Source of the DNA: an uncultured Fibrobacter sp.
GTDB taxonomy: Bacteria > Fibrobacterota > Fibrobacteria > Fibrobacterales > Fibrobacteraceae
Length of the DNA: 50,305 bases
Direction: 5' to 3'
NCBI RefSeq assembly: GCF_900316465.1
Contig: NZ_ONDD01000017.1
Location: forward strand, 31,843 to 82,147
Below are positions 34,531-43,292 of this stretch, piece after piece (within the stretch, counting starts at the first letter, position 1; the number at the start of each line of letters is the position of its first letter). The translations under genes and the position numbers were made by a program. The notes under the pieces are model-generated. The model saw nothing but the letters and a program-made list of their open reading frames with translations, was not told the DNA's origin and did no database searches.

Positions 34531-35825
34531 TGAAGTTTCCTGTTGCAGTGAAACAATTTGTTATTTCGTTGAGTGCTTTAGCCGCTTTTGCCATGGCTGA
34601 ACCCGTGTTGATGGAAGGGGTTGCGGCCGTGGTCGATGGCAAGCCGATTATGCGTTCGGAATTCTTGAATAACTTGTACCGTTTTCAGGAAACGCCCGAA
34701 GGTTCTGCGATGTCTGAAGCAGACCAGCGCAAGTATGTGCTTGACCAGATGATTGAAGAAAAGGTCTTGCTGAGCCGCATTGATCGCGATTCTATTGTAA
34801 TTACCGATGCCGAAGTCGACCAGCGCGTGAACGCCCACTTGTCGCAGCTTGCCGCAAGCCAGAATACGGACCTTGCGACGCTCGAAAAGGCGATTCGTGC
34901 CCAGCTTGGCATTAGCATGGCGCAGTACCGCGACCAGCTTTCGAAGCAGATCCGCAACCATATTGAAATGGCCCGCGTGCGTCAGCGCCACGTCGGTTCT
35001 GTTACGCCGACCAAAAAGGAAGTGGATGCCTTTTTTGCAAATTACAAGGATTCTATTCCGCAGCAGTTCAATTGCGTGCTCCTGAGCCACATTCAGTTGC
35101 CGATTGAACCGGATTCCATGATTGTGGATTCTGTGAAGCGTATTGCGGATGCCTTGATTGACACCTTGAACCTGGGTATGAGCTTCGAACTGTTAGCGAA
35201 GGCCCATTCGCAGGATACCTCTGCTGCGAAGGGCGGTGACCTTGGCTACTTTAAGCGAGGCCAGCTGGATCCGGCCTTTGAACGTGCCTTGGATTTGCTG
35301 AAGAACGGTCAGTATTCTTCTAACCCGGTGAAGACGAAGCTTGGCTGGCATATTGCCCGCGTGCTCGGCCGTAAAGAAGACGGTGTGCGTTCTGCCCAGA
35401 TTTTGCTCCGCACGATTCCGACGGCGAAGGATTCTGCCGCGGTTCTTGCTCGCGCCGATTCTCTGAGAAAAGCGATTAAGACGACAGAAGGCTTTGCCGC
35501 TGCTGCCAAGAAGTTTAGTGAAGACAAGTCCAGCAATTTTGCCGGCGGCCGCCTCGGTTGGTTCCAGCGCAACGAAATGGAACCGGCATATGTGGAACCG
35601 GTTGCGAACTTGAACGTGGGCGAAATTTCGGAACCTGTTCTGATTGATGGCGCCTACCACTTGTTCCGCTTGGACGATTCCCGCCAGACTCGCGATTTGA
35701 CTTTGGATGAAGATTATGGCAAGATTGAACAGATGGCTGCAACCCATCTCGAAAATCAGAAGCTTGAAGCGCTGGTGAAAAAGTGGCGCGACGAAGTCCA
35801 TATCGAAATCCGCATGACGGAATAA
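34530..35825 (+). CDS. surA: Periplasmic chaperone/peptidyl-prolyl isomerase SurA
   Basis: 431 residues. A signal peptide ends near AFAMA; an N-terminal chaperone domain (~28-170; EGVAAVVDGKPIMRSEFLNN) is followed by two parvulin-type regions, the first with FELLAKAHSQDTSAAKGGDLGYF and the second with FAAAAKKFSEDKSSNFAGGR followed by LGWFQR. SurA folds outer-membrane proteins in the periplasm. It is co-translated with the upstream lipoprotein and lies 35 bp before ftsE. The long inserts typical of this phylum make the domain limits approximate. Confidence 0.88.
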   Translation: MKFPVAVKQFVISLSALAAFAMAEPVLMEGVAAVVDGKPIMRSEFLNNLYRFQETPEGSAMSEADQRKYVLDQMIEEKVLLSRIDRDSIVITDAEVDQRVNAHLSQLAASQNTDLATLEKAIRAQLGISMAQYRDQLSKQIRNHIEMARVRQRHVGSVTPTKKEVDAFFANYKDSIPQQFNCVLLSHIQLPIEPDSMIVDSVKRIADALIDTLNLGMSFELLAKAHSQDTSAAKGGDLGYFKRGQLDPAFERALDLLKNGQYSSNPVKTKLGWHIARVLGRKEDGVRSAQILLRTIPTAKDSAAVLARADSLRKAIKTTEGFAAAAKKFSEDKSSNFAGGRLGWFQRNEMEPAYVEPVANLNVGEISEPVLIDGAYHLFRLDDSRQTRDLTLDEDYGKIEQMAATHLENQKLEALVKKWRDEVHIEIRMTE

Positions 35826-35860
35826 TTTATTTTTCGTTAAAACAATAGGTCGCGGGCCTT

Positions 35861-36550
35861 ATGATTCACTTTAACCACGTCACTAAATCTTACGAGGATA
35901 ATTGGAAGGCTCTTTCCAATGTGACGTTGCGTATTCATAAAGGTGAATTCGTTTTTCTGACAGGGCATTCGGGTGCCGGTAAGTCAACGCTTTTGAAGTT
36001 GATTTACATGGACGAACGCCCGGACGAAGAACGCGGCGGCCAGGTGATGGTGAAGTTTACGGGTGATTGCCTGTATGACAGCAAGAATACGCCGGATAGC
36101 AAGATTCAGTCGCTCCGCCGTAAGATGGGAATCATCTTCCAGGACTTTAAGTTGTTGCCGGACCGCAATGTGTTTGAAAATGTGGCGCTTGCGCTCCGCA
36201 TTGTTGGTACTCCTAGCAGCAAGATTAATGCCGCGGTGTTCGATGCTTTAGCCCTTGTGGGCATTAGCCAGAAACGCTTTGCCATGCCGTATACGCTTTC
36301 GGGCGGTGAACAGCAGCGTGTGGCGATTGCGCGTGCGATGGTGCATAATCCGTACCTTCTTTTGGCTGACGAACCGACTGGTAACCTTGACCCGAAAAAC
36401 GCTGAAGAAGTCTTCAAGATCTTCAAGGAAATCAATGCCCGCGGTACGACTGTGGTGATGGCAACCCATAACCCGGACTTTTACTTGAATAGTCCTTTCC
36501 GCCGCTTGGTGCTTGACCACGGCGAACTCCTGAACAGAGATTTGATTTAA
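35861..36550 (+). CDS. ftsE: Cell-division ATP-binding protein FtsE
   Basis: 229 residues. ABC ATPase with Walker A GHSGAGKST, the FtsE-like GIIFQDFKLLPDRNVFENVALA stretch around the Q-loop, signature LSGGEQQRVAIARAM and Walker B LLLADEPTGNLDP, then a His switch (ATHNPD). FtsE with FtsX controls septal peptidoglycan hydrolysis. No ftsX follows: the next gene is on the opposite strand, and the two stop codons share bases (TTAA). The assignment is by sequence; other ABC exporter ATPases of the LolD type are close, but the IIFQDFKLL and DRNVFENVALAL segments favour FtsE. Confidence 0.85.
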   Translation: MIHFNHVTKSYEDNWKALSNVTLRIHKGEFVFLTGHSGAGKSTLLKLIYMDERPDEERGGQVMVKFTGDCLYDSKNTPDSKIQSLRRKMGIIFQDFKLLPDRNVFENVALALRIVGTPSSKINAAVFDALALVGISQKRFAMPYTLSGGEQQRVAIARAMVHNPYLLLADEPTGNLDPKNAEEVFKIFKEINARGTTVVMATHNPDFYLNSPFRRLVLDHGELLNRDLI

Positions 36551-37317
36551 ACCTGAATGGCGCGAATTTCGCCGGGTTTTAAATCGCCTAGCGAGTACTT
36601 GTCGAATTGAATGCGCATAAGGCGCATGACTTCGTAGCCGAGGTGGGCTAGCATGCGGCGAATTTCTCGGTTTTTGCCTTCGGATAAAGTAATTTCAAGC
36701 CAGCAGTTTTTGTCGCCTTCGCTGTGAAGAATCGCGCGCTCGGCGTGCATGAATTCTTCGCTTTCGCCGAAGACGCGGGGCGGAACGCTAAAGCCTTTTT
36801 CCATTTGCGAAAGTTCGTCGGCGGTGGGTTTGCCCTTGACTTGCACACGGTAGATTTTGAGGTGGGTGGCGTCGGTGAGTACGCGATCCGCCCAGGCTGT
36901 GTCGTTAGTAAACAGCAGCAAGCCTTCGCTTGCGGCGTCGAGGCGACCTACGGGTGCAATGTGCGGCATGGGCTTGCCGGAGTACATTTTGTTGTATTGT
37001 TCGCGGAATAAATCCATCACGGTCTTGCGGCCTTTTTCGTCGCTTGCGGTGGTGACGATTCCGCGGGGCTTGTTCATGGCGAAGTAGACGAATTCGCTTG
37101 CTGTAACGGGGGCGCCGTCTATGAGAATCTCGTCGTTTTCGTAAGCGGGCGATTCAGGGTCGCGTACGGGCTTGCCTCGGAGAATCACGTGGCCTTCGCG
37201 CACCAGCTTTTCGGCTTGGCTGCGGCTGCAATAGCCGCGCTTGGAAATTACGCGGGCAACGCCGTGGGCGCCCTGCTTTGTGGACTTGTTGCTGCTACGA
37301 AACGCCATTAATGTCAT
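36547..37317 (-). CDS. RluB/RsuA-family pseudouridine synthase
   Basis: 256 residues. An N-terminal S4 domain (ARVISKRGYCSRSQAEKLVR) and a catalytic domain with APVGRLDAASEGLLLFTND (catalytic Asp in GRLD) and KNREIRRMLAHLGYEV. It isomerises a uridine in rRNA. The ATG at 37317 overlaps the upstream TGA (ATGA) but lies inside a palindromic repeat; the in-frame ATG at 37308 (MAFRSSNK) may be the real or ancestral start. Neither has a ribosome-binding site. The stop codon overlaps that of ftsE by four bases. Confidence 0.9.
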   Translation of the reverse strand: MTLMAFRSSNKSTKQGAHGVARVISKRGYCSRSQAEKLVREGHVILRGKPVRDPESPAYENDEILIDGAPVTASEFVYFAMNKPRGIVTTASDEKGRKTVMDLFREQYNKMYSGKPMPHIAPVGRLDAASEGLLLFTNDTAWADRVLTDATHLKIYRVQVKGKPTADELSQMEKGFSVPPRVFGESEEFMHAERAILHSEGDKNCWLEITLSEGKNREIRRMLAHLGYEVMRLMRIQFDKYSLGDLKPGEIRAIQV

Positions 37318-37337
37318 TCCGCACTGGGTGCGGAATC
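37313..37337 (+). repeat. GTCA-headed palindromic repeat (copy 2), overlapping two genes
   Basis: GTC-ATTCCGCA-CTGGG-TGCGGAAT-C: a perfect 8-bp stem with a 5-nt loop. On the minus strand it encodes the last residues (GDSAPSAE) and the stop of the arginase-like protein and contains the first ATG of the pseudouridine synthase gene. Confidence 0.75.
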
Positions 37338-38144
37338 TCCTCTTGTTGCTAAAGTCATGAGCATGTTGTATATTTTTTTGTTTAGCGCGTTGTTGAGCGC
37401 GTCTGCTGTAGCAGTGTCTTCAAAACCCATGTCGCGTGCGCGTTCGCCGCAAACGTCAATGCCGAGAATTTTTCGGTTCTGTGCTAGCGTTTGGAGCGTG
37501 TCGGCGAGTTGTTCAAAAGTGAGCGAACCTTGGTCCCAGTTGGTGGCGGCCTCTGCCGTAGAGAGGGCGTCTTTGTCGATGGATATATAGAGGCTAGACG
37601 AAAGAGATGTGAGATGTGAAAAGTGAGATGAGAGGGAGGCTATCTCACTTTCGCGGATGAAGGTGACTCTGTTCAGAATTTCGGCGGAGTTTACTTGGGT
37701 AAGGTCTTCGCGGATTTCTTCAACCAGGTGGTCGGCGACTCCGATAACGATGACGTTCTGCACGAACTTGTTGTGGCCCAGAACTTCTTTAATCCAGCCA
37801 CCGCAACTTAAGATTCCTTCGAATCTAGGCGGTTGCATGTCGGGATGGTGGTCAAATACCACAAGGTCGAAAGGTTCTTGAACGCTGTCCGTCCAGAGCA
37901 TGCTCATGTAGTGGTAATTGCCGTTGTCAAAGAAATGAATGCCGAAGGAATCGTTGCCTACGCTTTCGATTTGCTGGCGGAGAATGGCTTGAGCTTCGTC
38001 ATCGCAGTAGCAGTCGGTGCCGTCAATTTGAGTGCAATCAAACCAATGAATATTTTTGTCGGTAGCCGCAGACTCTAGCAACCCTTGCATAAAGGGCTGC
38101 TCGCTGTAAACGCCTGTGAAATCTTGAACAGTAACGGCTGGCAT
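37314..38144 (-). CDS. Arginase/agmatinase-superfamily protein
   Basis: 276 residues. Metal-binding motifs of the ureohydrolase fold are visible: a His in GNYHYMS (His78), DHHPD (98-102) and SIDKD (Asp190, Asp192), followed by ILGIDVCGE. The sequence is otherwise distant from arginases, so guanidino-substrate hydrolysis is plausible but not certain; a histone-deacetylase-like or formimidoyl substrate is also possible. Residues ~168-184 (SLSSHFSHLTSLSS) come from a 7-bp tandem repeat, and the C-terminus from a palindromic repeat. No ribosome-binding site precedes the ATG; TATATTTG lies 9 nt before it. Located between the radical SAM gene (18 bp) and the RluB-like gene. Confidence 0.8.
   Translation of the reverse strand: MPAVTVQDFTGVYSEQPFMQGLLESAATDKNIHWFDCTQIDGTDCYCDDEAQAILRQQIESVGNDSFGIHFFDNGNYHYMSMLWTDSVQEPFDLVVFDHHPDMQPPRFEGILSCGGWIKEVLGHNKFVQNVIVIGVADHLVEEIREDLTQVNSAEILNRVTFIRESEIASLSSHFSHLTSLSSSLYISIDKDALSTAEAATNWDQGSLTFEQLADTLQTLAQNRKILGIDVCGERARDMGFEDTATADALNNALNKKIYNMLMTLATRGDSAPSAE
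37602..37636 (-). repeat. Heptamer tandem repeat inside the arginase-like gene
   Basis: Plus-strand heptamers AAGAGAT, GTGAGAT, GTGAAAA, GTGAGAT, GAGAGGG in tandem. A 9-bp inverted repeat AAGTGAGAT / ATCTCACTT (37621-37629, 37642-37650) overlaps the end. It codes for a Ser/His/Leu-rich loop just before the SIDKD metal motif. Confidence 0.7.
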
Positions 38145-38162
38145 CTTGACTCAAATATAAAC

Positions 38163-39083
38163 TTATTTGCTAAAGCGTTTGCAGAAGGTGCAACTTTGAC
38201 AAAGCGGGTGGCGCAATTCGTGCTTCTCGAATCCTTCGCGGAGGCTCTTGGCGGCAGGCGATTTAAGAATTTCGACGAGGCTTTGTTCTTGGATGCGGCC
38301 AAGCGTAATTTGCCCACTATGGTCAAGACAGCAGGCGACGACGCGCCCATTGAGCAAAATCGCTACATGCGTGTCAAGGGCGCGGCATGAACCTGCGGTA
38401 GATTTGGCGTGGCTTTCGTCTAACTCGGGCCATTCAAAGCGGGAATCTTGATGCAGGTAGATTTTTCCGACTACGGGGAAACTCTTGTGTCGGCTACAGA
38501 AATGCTCCAGCGAAATTTGCGCGCTAGGTTCGGCGCTGCCCGAGGAGCGACCGAAAGCCTCGTTGACCTTTGAAATCATGGTACGATTCCAAACATCGCT
38601 GGCATCATCGCCTACATTCCAGAGCCTTAAATTGATGTACAGGTCTGGGCGTACGGCGTTTGCCATCTTGCAAAAGTCGAGGACATCTTGGAGATGACGC
38701 TTGGCAATCTCTGGCGAAAGTTCTGCGTAGGCGTGCGTCGAAAAATTCACCTGTCGCACGGCGGGGGAGGCAAGAATCAACTTGCCGGTGCGTGCAATGG
38801 TGGTGCCGTTGGTGGTCAGGTTCAGCTTGAGGGGCGTGGATTCCAGTTTTTTCAGGAAGAGGCCGAATCCCGGATGCAGCGTGGGCTCGCCAAGCACATG
38901 AAAGTAGACATTTTCGGCTACAGTCGCCGATTCGGTAATGCATCGCTCAAACAGTTCCGTACTCATGAATTCGCGCGGCTTATTTATCGAATGGGACGAT
39001 GCTGATGAATTCGCTTTTCCGCAGGGGCAAAAGCTGCAATTCAAATTGCAAACGTCCGTGATTTCGATGTAGACCGCGTTCAT
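38163..39083 (-). CDS. Radical SAM/SPASM-domain protein
   Basis: 306 residues. The N-terminus MNAVYIEITDVCNLNCSFCP carries the CX3CX2C iron-sulfur motif (Cys12, Cys16, Cys19), followed by a TIM-barrel with YFHVLGEPTLHPGF and KLNLTTNGTTI. The C-terminal ~80 residues hold a SPASM-like cysteine cluster: CRALD, VVACCLDHSGQITLG and LCQSCTFC. SPASM enzymes modify peptides, proteins or cofactors; no precursor gene is adjacent and the substrate is unknown. The gene starts 3 nt after the ClC channel stop and ends 18 bp before the arginase-like gene, so all four minus-strand genes are likely one operon. Confidence 0.88.
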   Translation of the reverse strand: MNAVYIEITDVCNLNCSFCPCGKANSSASSHSINKPREFMSTELFERCITESATVAENVYFHVLGEPTLHPGFGLFLKKLESTPLKLNLTTNGTTIARTGKLILASPAVRQVNFSTHAYAELSPEIAKRHLQDVLDFCKMANAVRPDLYINLRLWNVGDDASDVWNRTMISKVNEAFGRSSGSAEPSAQISLEHFCSRHKSFPVVGKIYLHQDSRFEWPELDESHAKSTAGSCRALDTHVAILLNGRVVACCLDHSGQITLGRIQEQSLVEILKSPAAKSLREGFEKHELRHPLCQSCTFCKRFSK

Positions 39084-39086
39084 GCT

Positions 39087-40460
39087 TTACTTGAGTCTCA
39101 GTTTTTTCTGGGCGTAAATGCTTTGACCGCCGTTACAAACGAAGGCGACTACGCAAACGATAAAGAAGGCGGGCAAGGTGTCAAATCCAAAGATTTCGGC
39201 GCCGATAAAGATGGGGGCCAAGAGCGTGTTGGTGGCTCCGCCAAAGACAGCGGCATAACCGAGGGCTGCTGCAAGTGGCAGGGGAACGCCCACCATGGCG
39301 GCTACCCAAGCGCCGAATGTTGCACCGATGGCGAACAACGGCGTGACTTCGCCGCCCTTGAACCCGACGGCAATCGTCGCAATCGTGAGCGCTAATTTCA
39401 GAATCCAGTCGCAGGCAAAAACCGTCGTTCCAACGGCGGCTCCGCTTGCAAAACAGAAATCAATCAGATTCGTGCCCAGGCCCGCGTAGCGGCCCTGCCA
39501 GAACAACAGCAAAAGAAGGCTAATGGCGATGCCGACAAAGGCGATGCGCTTGACCGCATTCGGCAACTTGTTCGCGGCAAGTTTCTTGGCGAGCGAAAGC
39601 AATTTGGCAAAACCGCCGCCGACAATGCCGAAAAGTACGCCGAGCAACGCAAGTTTCAGCACAAATTGAATATTCAAACCATTTTCGTTCCACAGGAGTC
39701 CAGCCACATTCCAATCCGGGAACAGGGCGCTCAAATTCACCGAGAACTTTTCAAGTCCGAGCATTTCAGAAACCTTGTAGGCCGTAAATGCGGCGACCGT
39801 TGCTGGGAGTAATGCCGATAGATTCAAGTAGCCAACCAGCAGGACTTCGAGTGCGAGCGCAATGGCGGCAAGCGGTGTCTGGAAAAGGCCCGCAAAGCCA
39901 GCGGCCATGCCTGCAATCAGCAGAATCTTGCCCGCGTTTTCCACAGGAATCTTTTTACTGATGTTGTGCCCGAGAGTCGCACCAATCTGAATCGCGACGC
40001 CTTCGCGGCCGGCGCTACCACCGAACAAATGGGTAAGCCATGTGCTTACCGCGACCATCGGGATCATGCGCAGCGGAATTTCGTTTTCTTTACCGTGGGC
40101 GACCCCGAAAACCATGTCCATGCCGCGCTCGGTGCCCTTGCCAAATTTCTTGTAGCCAAGCACAATTGCAACACCAATCAAGGCAAGACCCGGAATCCAG
40201 TAAAGCGGATTGGCATCACGCACCGCACTTACGGCCAAGAGCACCTGCCCAAAGAATGCCGTAAGGGCTCCTACAACAGCGCCAACGACAACCGCGGCAA
40301 TCGTCAAAATCGGTAACGAAAGCCACTTTTGAACAAATGCGCTAATTCTCGCCTTCATCTGTTCTTTCGCCATGCGCATCATTTGCTCCTTCATTTCGGG
40401 GGACATGCCGGCGAATTGTTCCTTGAATTGGTTGTATTTGCCAAAATCTCTAAAATTCAT
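39087..40460 (-). CDS. ClC-family chloride channel/antiporter
   Basis: 457 residues and about ten transmembrane helices. ClC signatures are present: GGSAGREGVAIQIGATLGH (the GREGP-like selectivity motif, here GREGV) and GFKGGEVTPLFAIGATFGAW. The N-terminal ~35 residues are hydrophilic (KEQFAGMSPEMKEQMMRMAK), an unusual extension. No CBS domains follow. It probably moves chloride or fluoride-like anions across the inner membrane; whether it is a channel or an H+/anion exchanger is not settled here. AAGGA precedes the ATG. It heads the minus-strand operon, divergent from the AlgX-like gene. Confidence 0.9.
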   Translation of the reverse strand: MNFRDFGKYNQFKEQFAGMSPEMKEQMMRMAKEQMKARISAFVQKWLSLPILTIAAVVVGAVVGALTAFFGQVLLAVSAVRDANPLYWIPGLALIGVAIVLGYKKFGKGTERGMDMVFGVAHGKENEIPLRMIPMVAVSTWLTHLFGGSAGREGVAIQIGATLGHNISKKIPVENAGKILLIAGMAAGFAGLFQTPLAAIALALEVLLVGYLNLSALLPATVAAFTAYKVSEMLGLEKFSVNLSALFPDWNVAGLLWNENGLNIQFVLKLALLGVLFGIVGGGFAKLLSLAKKLAANKLPNAVKRIAFVGIAISLLLLLFWQGRYAGLGTNLIDFCFASGAAVGTTVFACDWILKLALTIATIAVGFKGGEVTPLFAIGATFGAWVAAMVGVPLPLAAALGYAAVFGGATNTLLAPIFIGAEIFGFDTLPAFFIVCVVAFVCNGGQSIYAQKKLRLK

Positions 40461-40528
40461 GGATAATCCTTGATTGCGCGGTAAATTTAGAAATTTAGTC
40501 CGAAAAGCAGATTTTGTATATTTGAAAT

Positions 40529-42505
40529 ATGAAATTGGAATCCCGCTCTAAAAAATTTTCATTGACTCAGATTTCTTTGGCGATGCTTTCGTCGTCGCTC
40601 TTGGTGGCAGTACTTTCTTCTTGCGCCTCGAATAAATCGGATGCAAACACGCCCGCAACCGAGAACGTGTCTGCGGAGCGCCCGGCAGCACTCCCGCCTC
40701 AGCCTTCGACGCCGGTGACCGTGTTCGAAATGAAGTTCTTGAGTGCTGACAAACAGGTGCGTGTGGTCAACAAGCCGACCCTTGCAGCCCTTGATTTCGC
40801 GGCGTATTTCAATAATCCGATTCGCTTGGCGGGCAAAGAAGAAAAGCCTGAAAACTATACGGGCAAAATGGCTTCGGCAAAGCTTGCTGAATATCCGTTC
40901 CCGATGCTCGATTCCCTTTCGGAATATGAACCTGCCGTTATTGCGGGCCGCCAGCCTTTGGCTTGGGAACCGCTAGCCAAGATTCTTTATGCGCAGACCG
41001 GAAACGATTCGCTTTCACAGTTGTTGAATTCCGTTGAAGCGGTCAAGTGGAATGAACCCGATGTATTCAGGGCCTTCCAGACGGTGACTCGCATGTGGGG
41101 CGTTCCCTTGAGCAATGGTTCAGTGGACTGGTGGGTCGAAGTGATGCCTGCACCATGGACGGGCCGTTCCGTGTTCTACGGAAAGCTGAAGTTTAGCTCT
41201 ACCGGTGAAACCGCTGAAATTTTGAATTACTACTTGACTGGCGAAATGAACATTGACGATGCCATGAACTGGGCTCGTACTTTGTCGTCTTACTGGTATC
41301 CGACTTTGAATACCGACTTGGAACCGCATACGGCAGGTGCGACCTGGGAAGGTGACAAGAATAGGCCTTTTGCCGTGATGCGCGGAAACCCGATGGGTAC
41401 GCCGATGTGGATTGCTTTTGAAGTACCGGCATTCCGCATGAATGACGAAGCCTTGCGCGCCAAGCGTACGGCGGATTCCTTGGCAGAAGCGGGCGAGGTG
41501 GTTCCGGTGAACCGCATGCTCGATACAAGCTCTGCATTCAGGCTTGAAACGCTTGCCTCGCTCGAAGGCTCGTGTCCTGTAAATGCGGATACGAAAAAGT
41601 TCCGCGATGCTCTCTCGAAAAAGCTGAAGAAACTCCCGAAGGAACAAAATGCCTGGGCTGGTGGCGATATGCTCTGGTTTAGACGCAACGCCAATTACTT
41701 GCTTGCAGATAAAATAACCAAGCAGGATTCCTTGCATAATCCGCTCCCGCGCTTGCTAGAACTCAAGAAGTACTTGGATTCCCTGAATGTGCAACTCTTG
41801 GTGGTGCCGGTTCCGGTGAAAGAAGAAATTTATGGCGAACGCCTGGTTGATGGCACTGCCGCTGACCTTTGCGTGAACCCGGCCGGTCGTGAATTTACCC
41901 GCGAAATGCTTGCCGCAGGGCTCGACGTACTTGATCTTTACCCGGCCTTGATGGCAGCCAAGTCGGGCGATGAACCTCCGCATTACAGCTACCAGCGTTA
42001 CGATACGCACTGGTCTTTGCCTGGCATGCTTGCTGCCATGGAACTCTTGGCTAGCCGCGTGACGCAGTATTCTTGGTACGCTGAATCGGGCGCACAGCCT
42101 GGTACACTTAATCTGCAAGAAACAAAAACGGTTCGTGAAGGCGATCTTGTGGCGCATTTGCCCGATGCCGAAAAGTCTAAGTACCCGGCAGATACTTTGC
42201 CTGCAATGAAAATCTTCAAGGGCACCGAAGCCTACAAGGGCGGCAAGAATTCGCCGATTCTCTTGATGGGCGATTCCTTTACGGGCGTGTTTGAATCCGT
42301 CGATCAAAAGAGCGGCGGCCCGGGCTCGCTTTTGGCTTATGCGACAGGGCTCGATGTACAGGTGCTTACCAGTTGGGGCGGCGGCCCGGGCGTTTATCAC
42401 CGCATGATGAAAATGAAGAAGGATATGCAGAGCAAGCGTCTCGTGATTTACATGATGACGGCTCGCGACTTCTGGCAGTCTCCCATGGAGTGGGACGCTC
42501 TTTAG
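40529..42505 (+). CDS. AlgX/AlgJ-like SGNH acetyltransferase lipoprotein
   Basis: 658 residues. A hydrophobic signal with lipobox LSSC near residue 32 is followed by a Pro/Thr-rich linker and an N-terminal beta-rich domain (~70-330) that I do not recognise. The C-terminal half (~370-658) resembles the AlgX/AlgJ SGNH domain: LRLLVVP-type strand (NVQLLVVPVPVKEEIYG), YDTHWSLPGM with Asp492 and His494, and LMGDSFTG with the nucleophile Ser583. AlgX/AlgJ move acetyl groups onto exported polysaccharide with an MBOAT partner. There is no ribosome-binding site; TATATTTG lies 6 nt before the ATG. It heads an envelope operon; the transglutaminase-like gene starts 5 bp after its stop. Confidence 0.8.
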   Translation: MKLESRSKKFSLTQISLAMLSSSLLVAVLSSCASNKSDANTPATENVSAERPAALPPQPSTPVTVFEMKFLSADKQVRVVNKPTLAALDFAAYFNNPIRLAGKEEKPENYTGKMASAKLAEYPFPMLDSLSEYEPAVIAGRQPLAWEPLAKILYAQTGNDSLSQLLNSVEAVKWNEPDVFRAFQTVTRMWGVPLSNGSVDWWVEVMPAPWTGRSVFYGKLKFSSTGETAEILNYYLTGEMNIDDAMNWARTLSSYWYPTLNTDLEPHTAGATWEGDKNRPFAVMRGNPMGTPMWIAFEVPAFRMNDEALRAKRTADSLAEAGEVVPVNRMLDTSSAFRLETLASLEGSCPVNADTKKFRDALSKKLKKLPKEQNAWAGGDMLWFRRNANYLLADKITKQDSLHNPLPRLLELKKYLDSLNVQLLVVPVPVKEEIYGERLVDGTAADLCVNPAGREFTREMLAAGLDVLDLYPALMAAKSGDEPPHYSYQRYDTHWSLPGMLAAMELLASRVTQYSWYAESGAQPGTLNLQETKTVREGDLVAHLPDAEKSKYPADTLPAMKIFKGTEAYKGGKNSPILLMGDSFTGVFESVDQKSGGPGSLLAYATGLDVQVLTSWGGGPGVYHRMMKMKKDMQSKRLVIYMMTARDFWQSPMEWDAL

Positions 42506-42510
42506 TCTCT

Positions 42511-43257
42511 ATGCTTGCTCGTCTTTCTGCTCTCGCTAAGCGTTTCTTTTGGCCGGTGCTAATCGTCGTTTTTGCGGCGTCATTGGCGCTGGTGCTTTGG
42601 AGCGGGCGAGCCGAGACGATGAGTTTTAGGGATGCGGCCTGTTCCTTTGAAGATCGTTTGCCGGGATGCCTCGATTCTATTGAATTCTGGAATGGCGGAC
42701 TCGCTTATTTTGATAGTTCGCTTGCGACGACCGGCGATACCTTGTGGAGTTTGAAAAGCTTGCTCTGGACGTATTGGGGCCTTGAGTTTGCTGGCGCGGG
42801 CGATGCTGCCGTGACTGCAGAGGCTATACTTCCGCTGCATGTGCTGCAAATGAAAAAGTCCGGCTGCATGGGGCTTTCTTGGCTTGCGATGATGCTTGCC
42901 GAAGCGCGCGACTTGCCTCTTTCGGTCATCATGCTCCCAGGGCATGTATTCTTGCGCTATGGCGCAGATTCCTCGACGGCAATCAACTTGGAACCCAATC
43001 GCGAAGGCTATAGCTATACTGACGCTGAGTACCGCGAAAAGTACAAGGCCGGCCCTTGGACTGGGCTTGAATTTAAACCGCTTACAGCCACGCAGTTTGT
43101 GGGACTCGCTGCCTTCAATATGGGAAACCTGTACCTGGATAGCGACCTGCGCCGTGCTTTGACCTGGTACCGCATGGCCGAGGAGTTTTTCTCGGAATAT
43201 CCGGGCATCAAGGCCAACCAAGAGATTGCTAAAAGCCGTTTACCTGACCACCTGTAA
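42511..43257 (+). CDS. Membrane-anchored transglutaminase-like (SirB1-type) protein
   Basis: 248 residues from ATG 42511, chosen because it starts a basic, then hydrophobic N-terminal anchor (WPVLIVVFAASLALVLW); longer versions overlap the upstream gene. A papain-like transglutaminase core is visible: GCMGLSWLAMMLAEARDLPL with Cys119, LPGHVFLRYG with His145 and INLEPNREG. The C-terminal ~50 residues resemble a TPR hairpin (AAFNMGNLYLDSDLRRALTW). Such proteins may be peptidases or amidases acting in the envelope. It is packed tightly after the AlgX-like gene and 35 bp before the first TIGR02171-type gene. Confidence 0.75.
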   Translation: MLARLSALAKRFFWPVLIVVFAASLALVLWSGRAETMSFRDAACSFEDRLPGCLDSIEFWNGGLAYFDSSLATTGDTLWSLKSLLWTYWGLEFAGAGDAAVTAEAILPLHVLQMKKSGCMGLSWLAMMLAEARDLPLSVIMLPGHVFLRYGADSSTAINLEPNREGYSYTDAEYREKYKAGPWTGLEFKPLTATQFVGLAAFNMGNLYLDSDLRRALTWYRMAEEFFSEYPGIKANQEIAKSRLPDHL

Positions 43258-43292
43258 TCGTGATTTTTGCCCTAAATTGCTATTTTTTGCAA

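Noticed and set aside
38163..39083. Radical SAM/SPASM protein as the maturase of the 47-aa peptide
   Set aside because: The two genes are 17 kb apart in different operons and the peptide has no Cys; nothing in the sequence links them.
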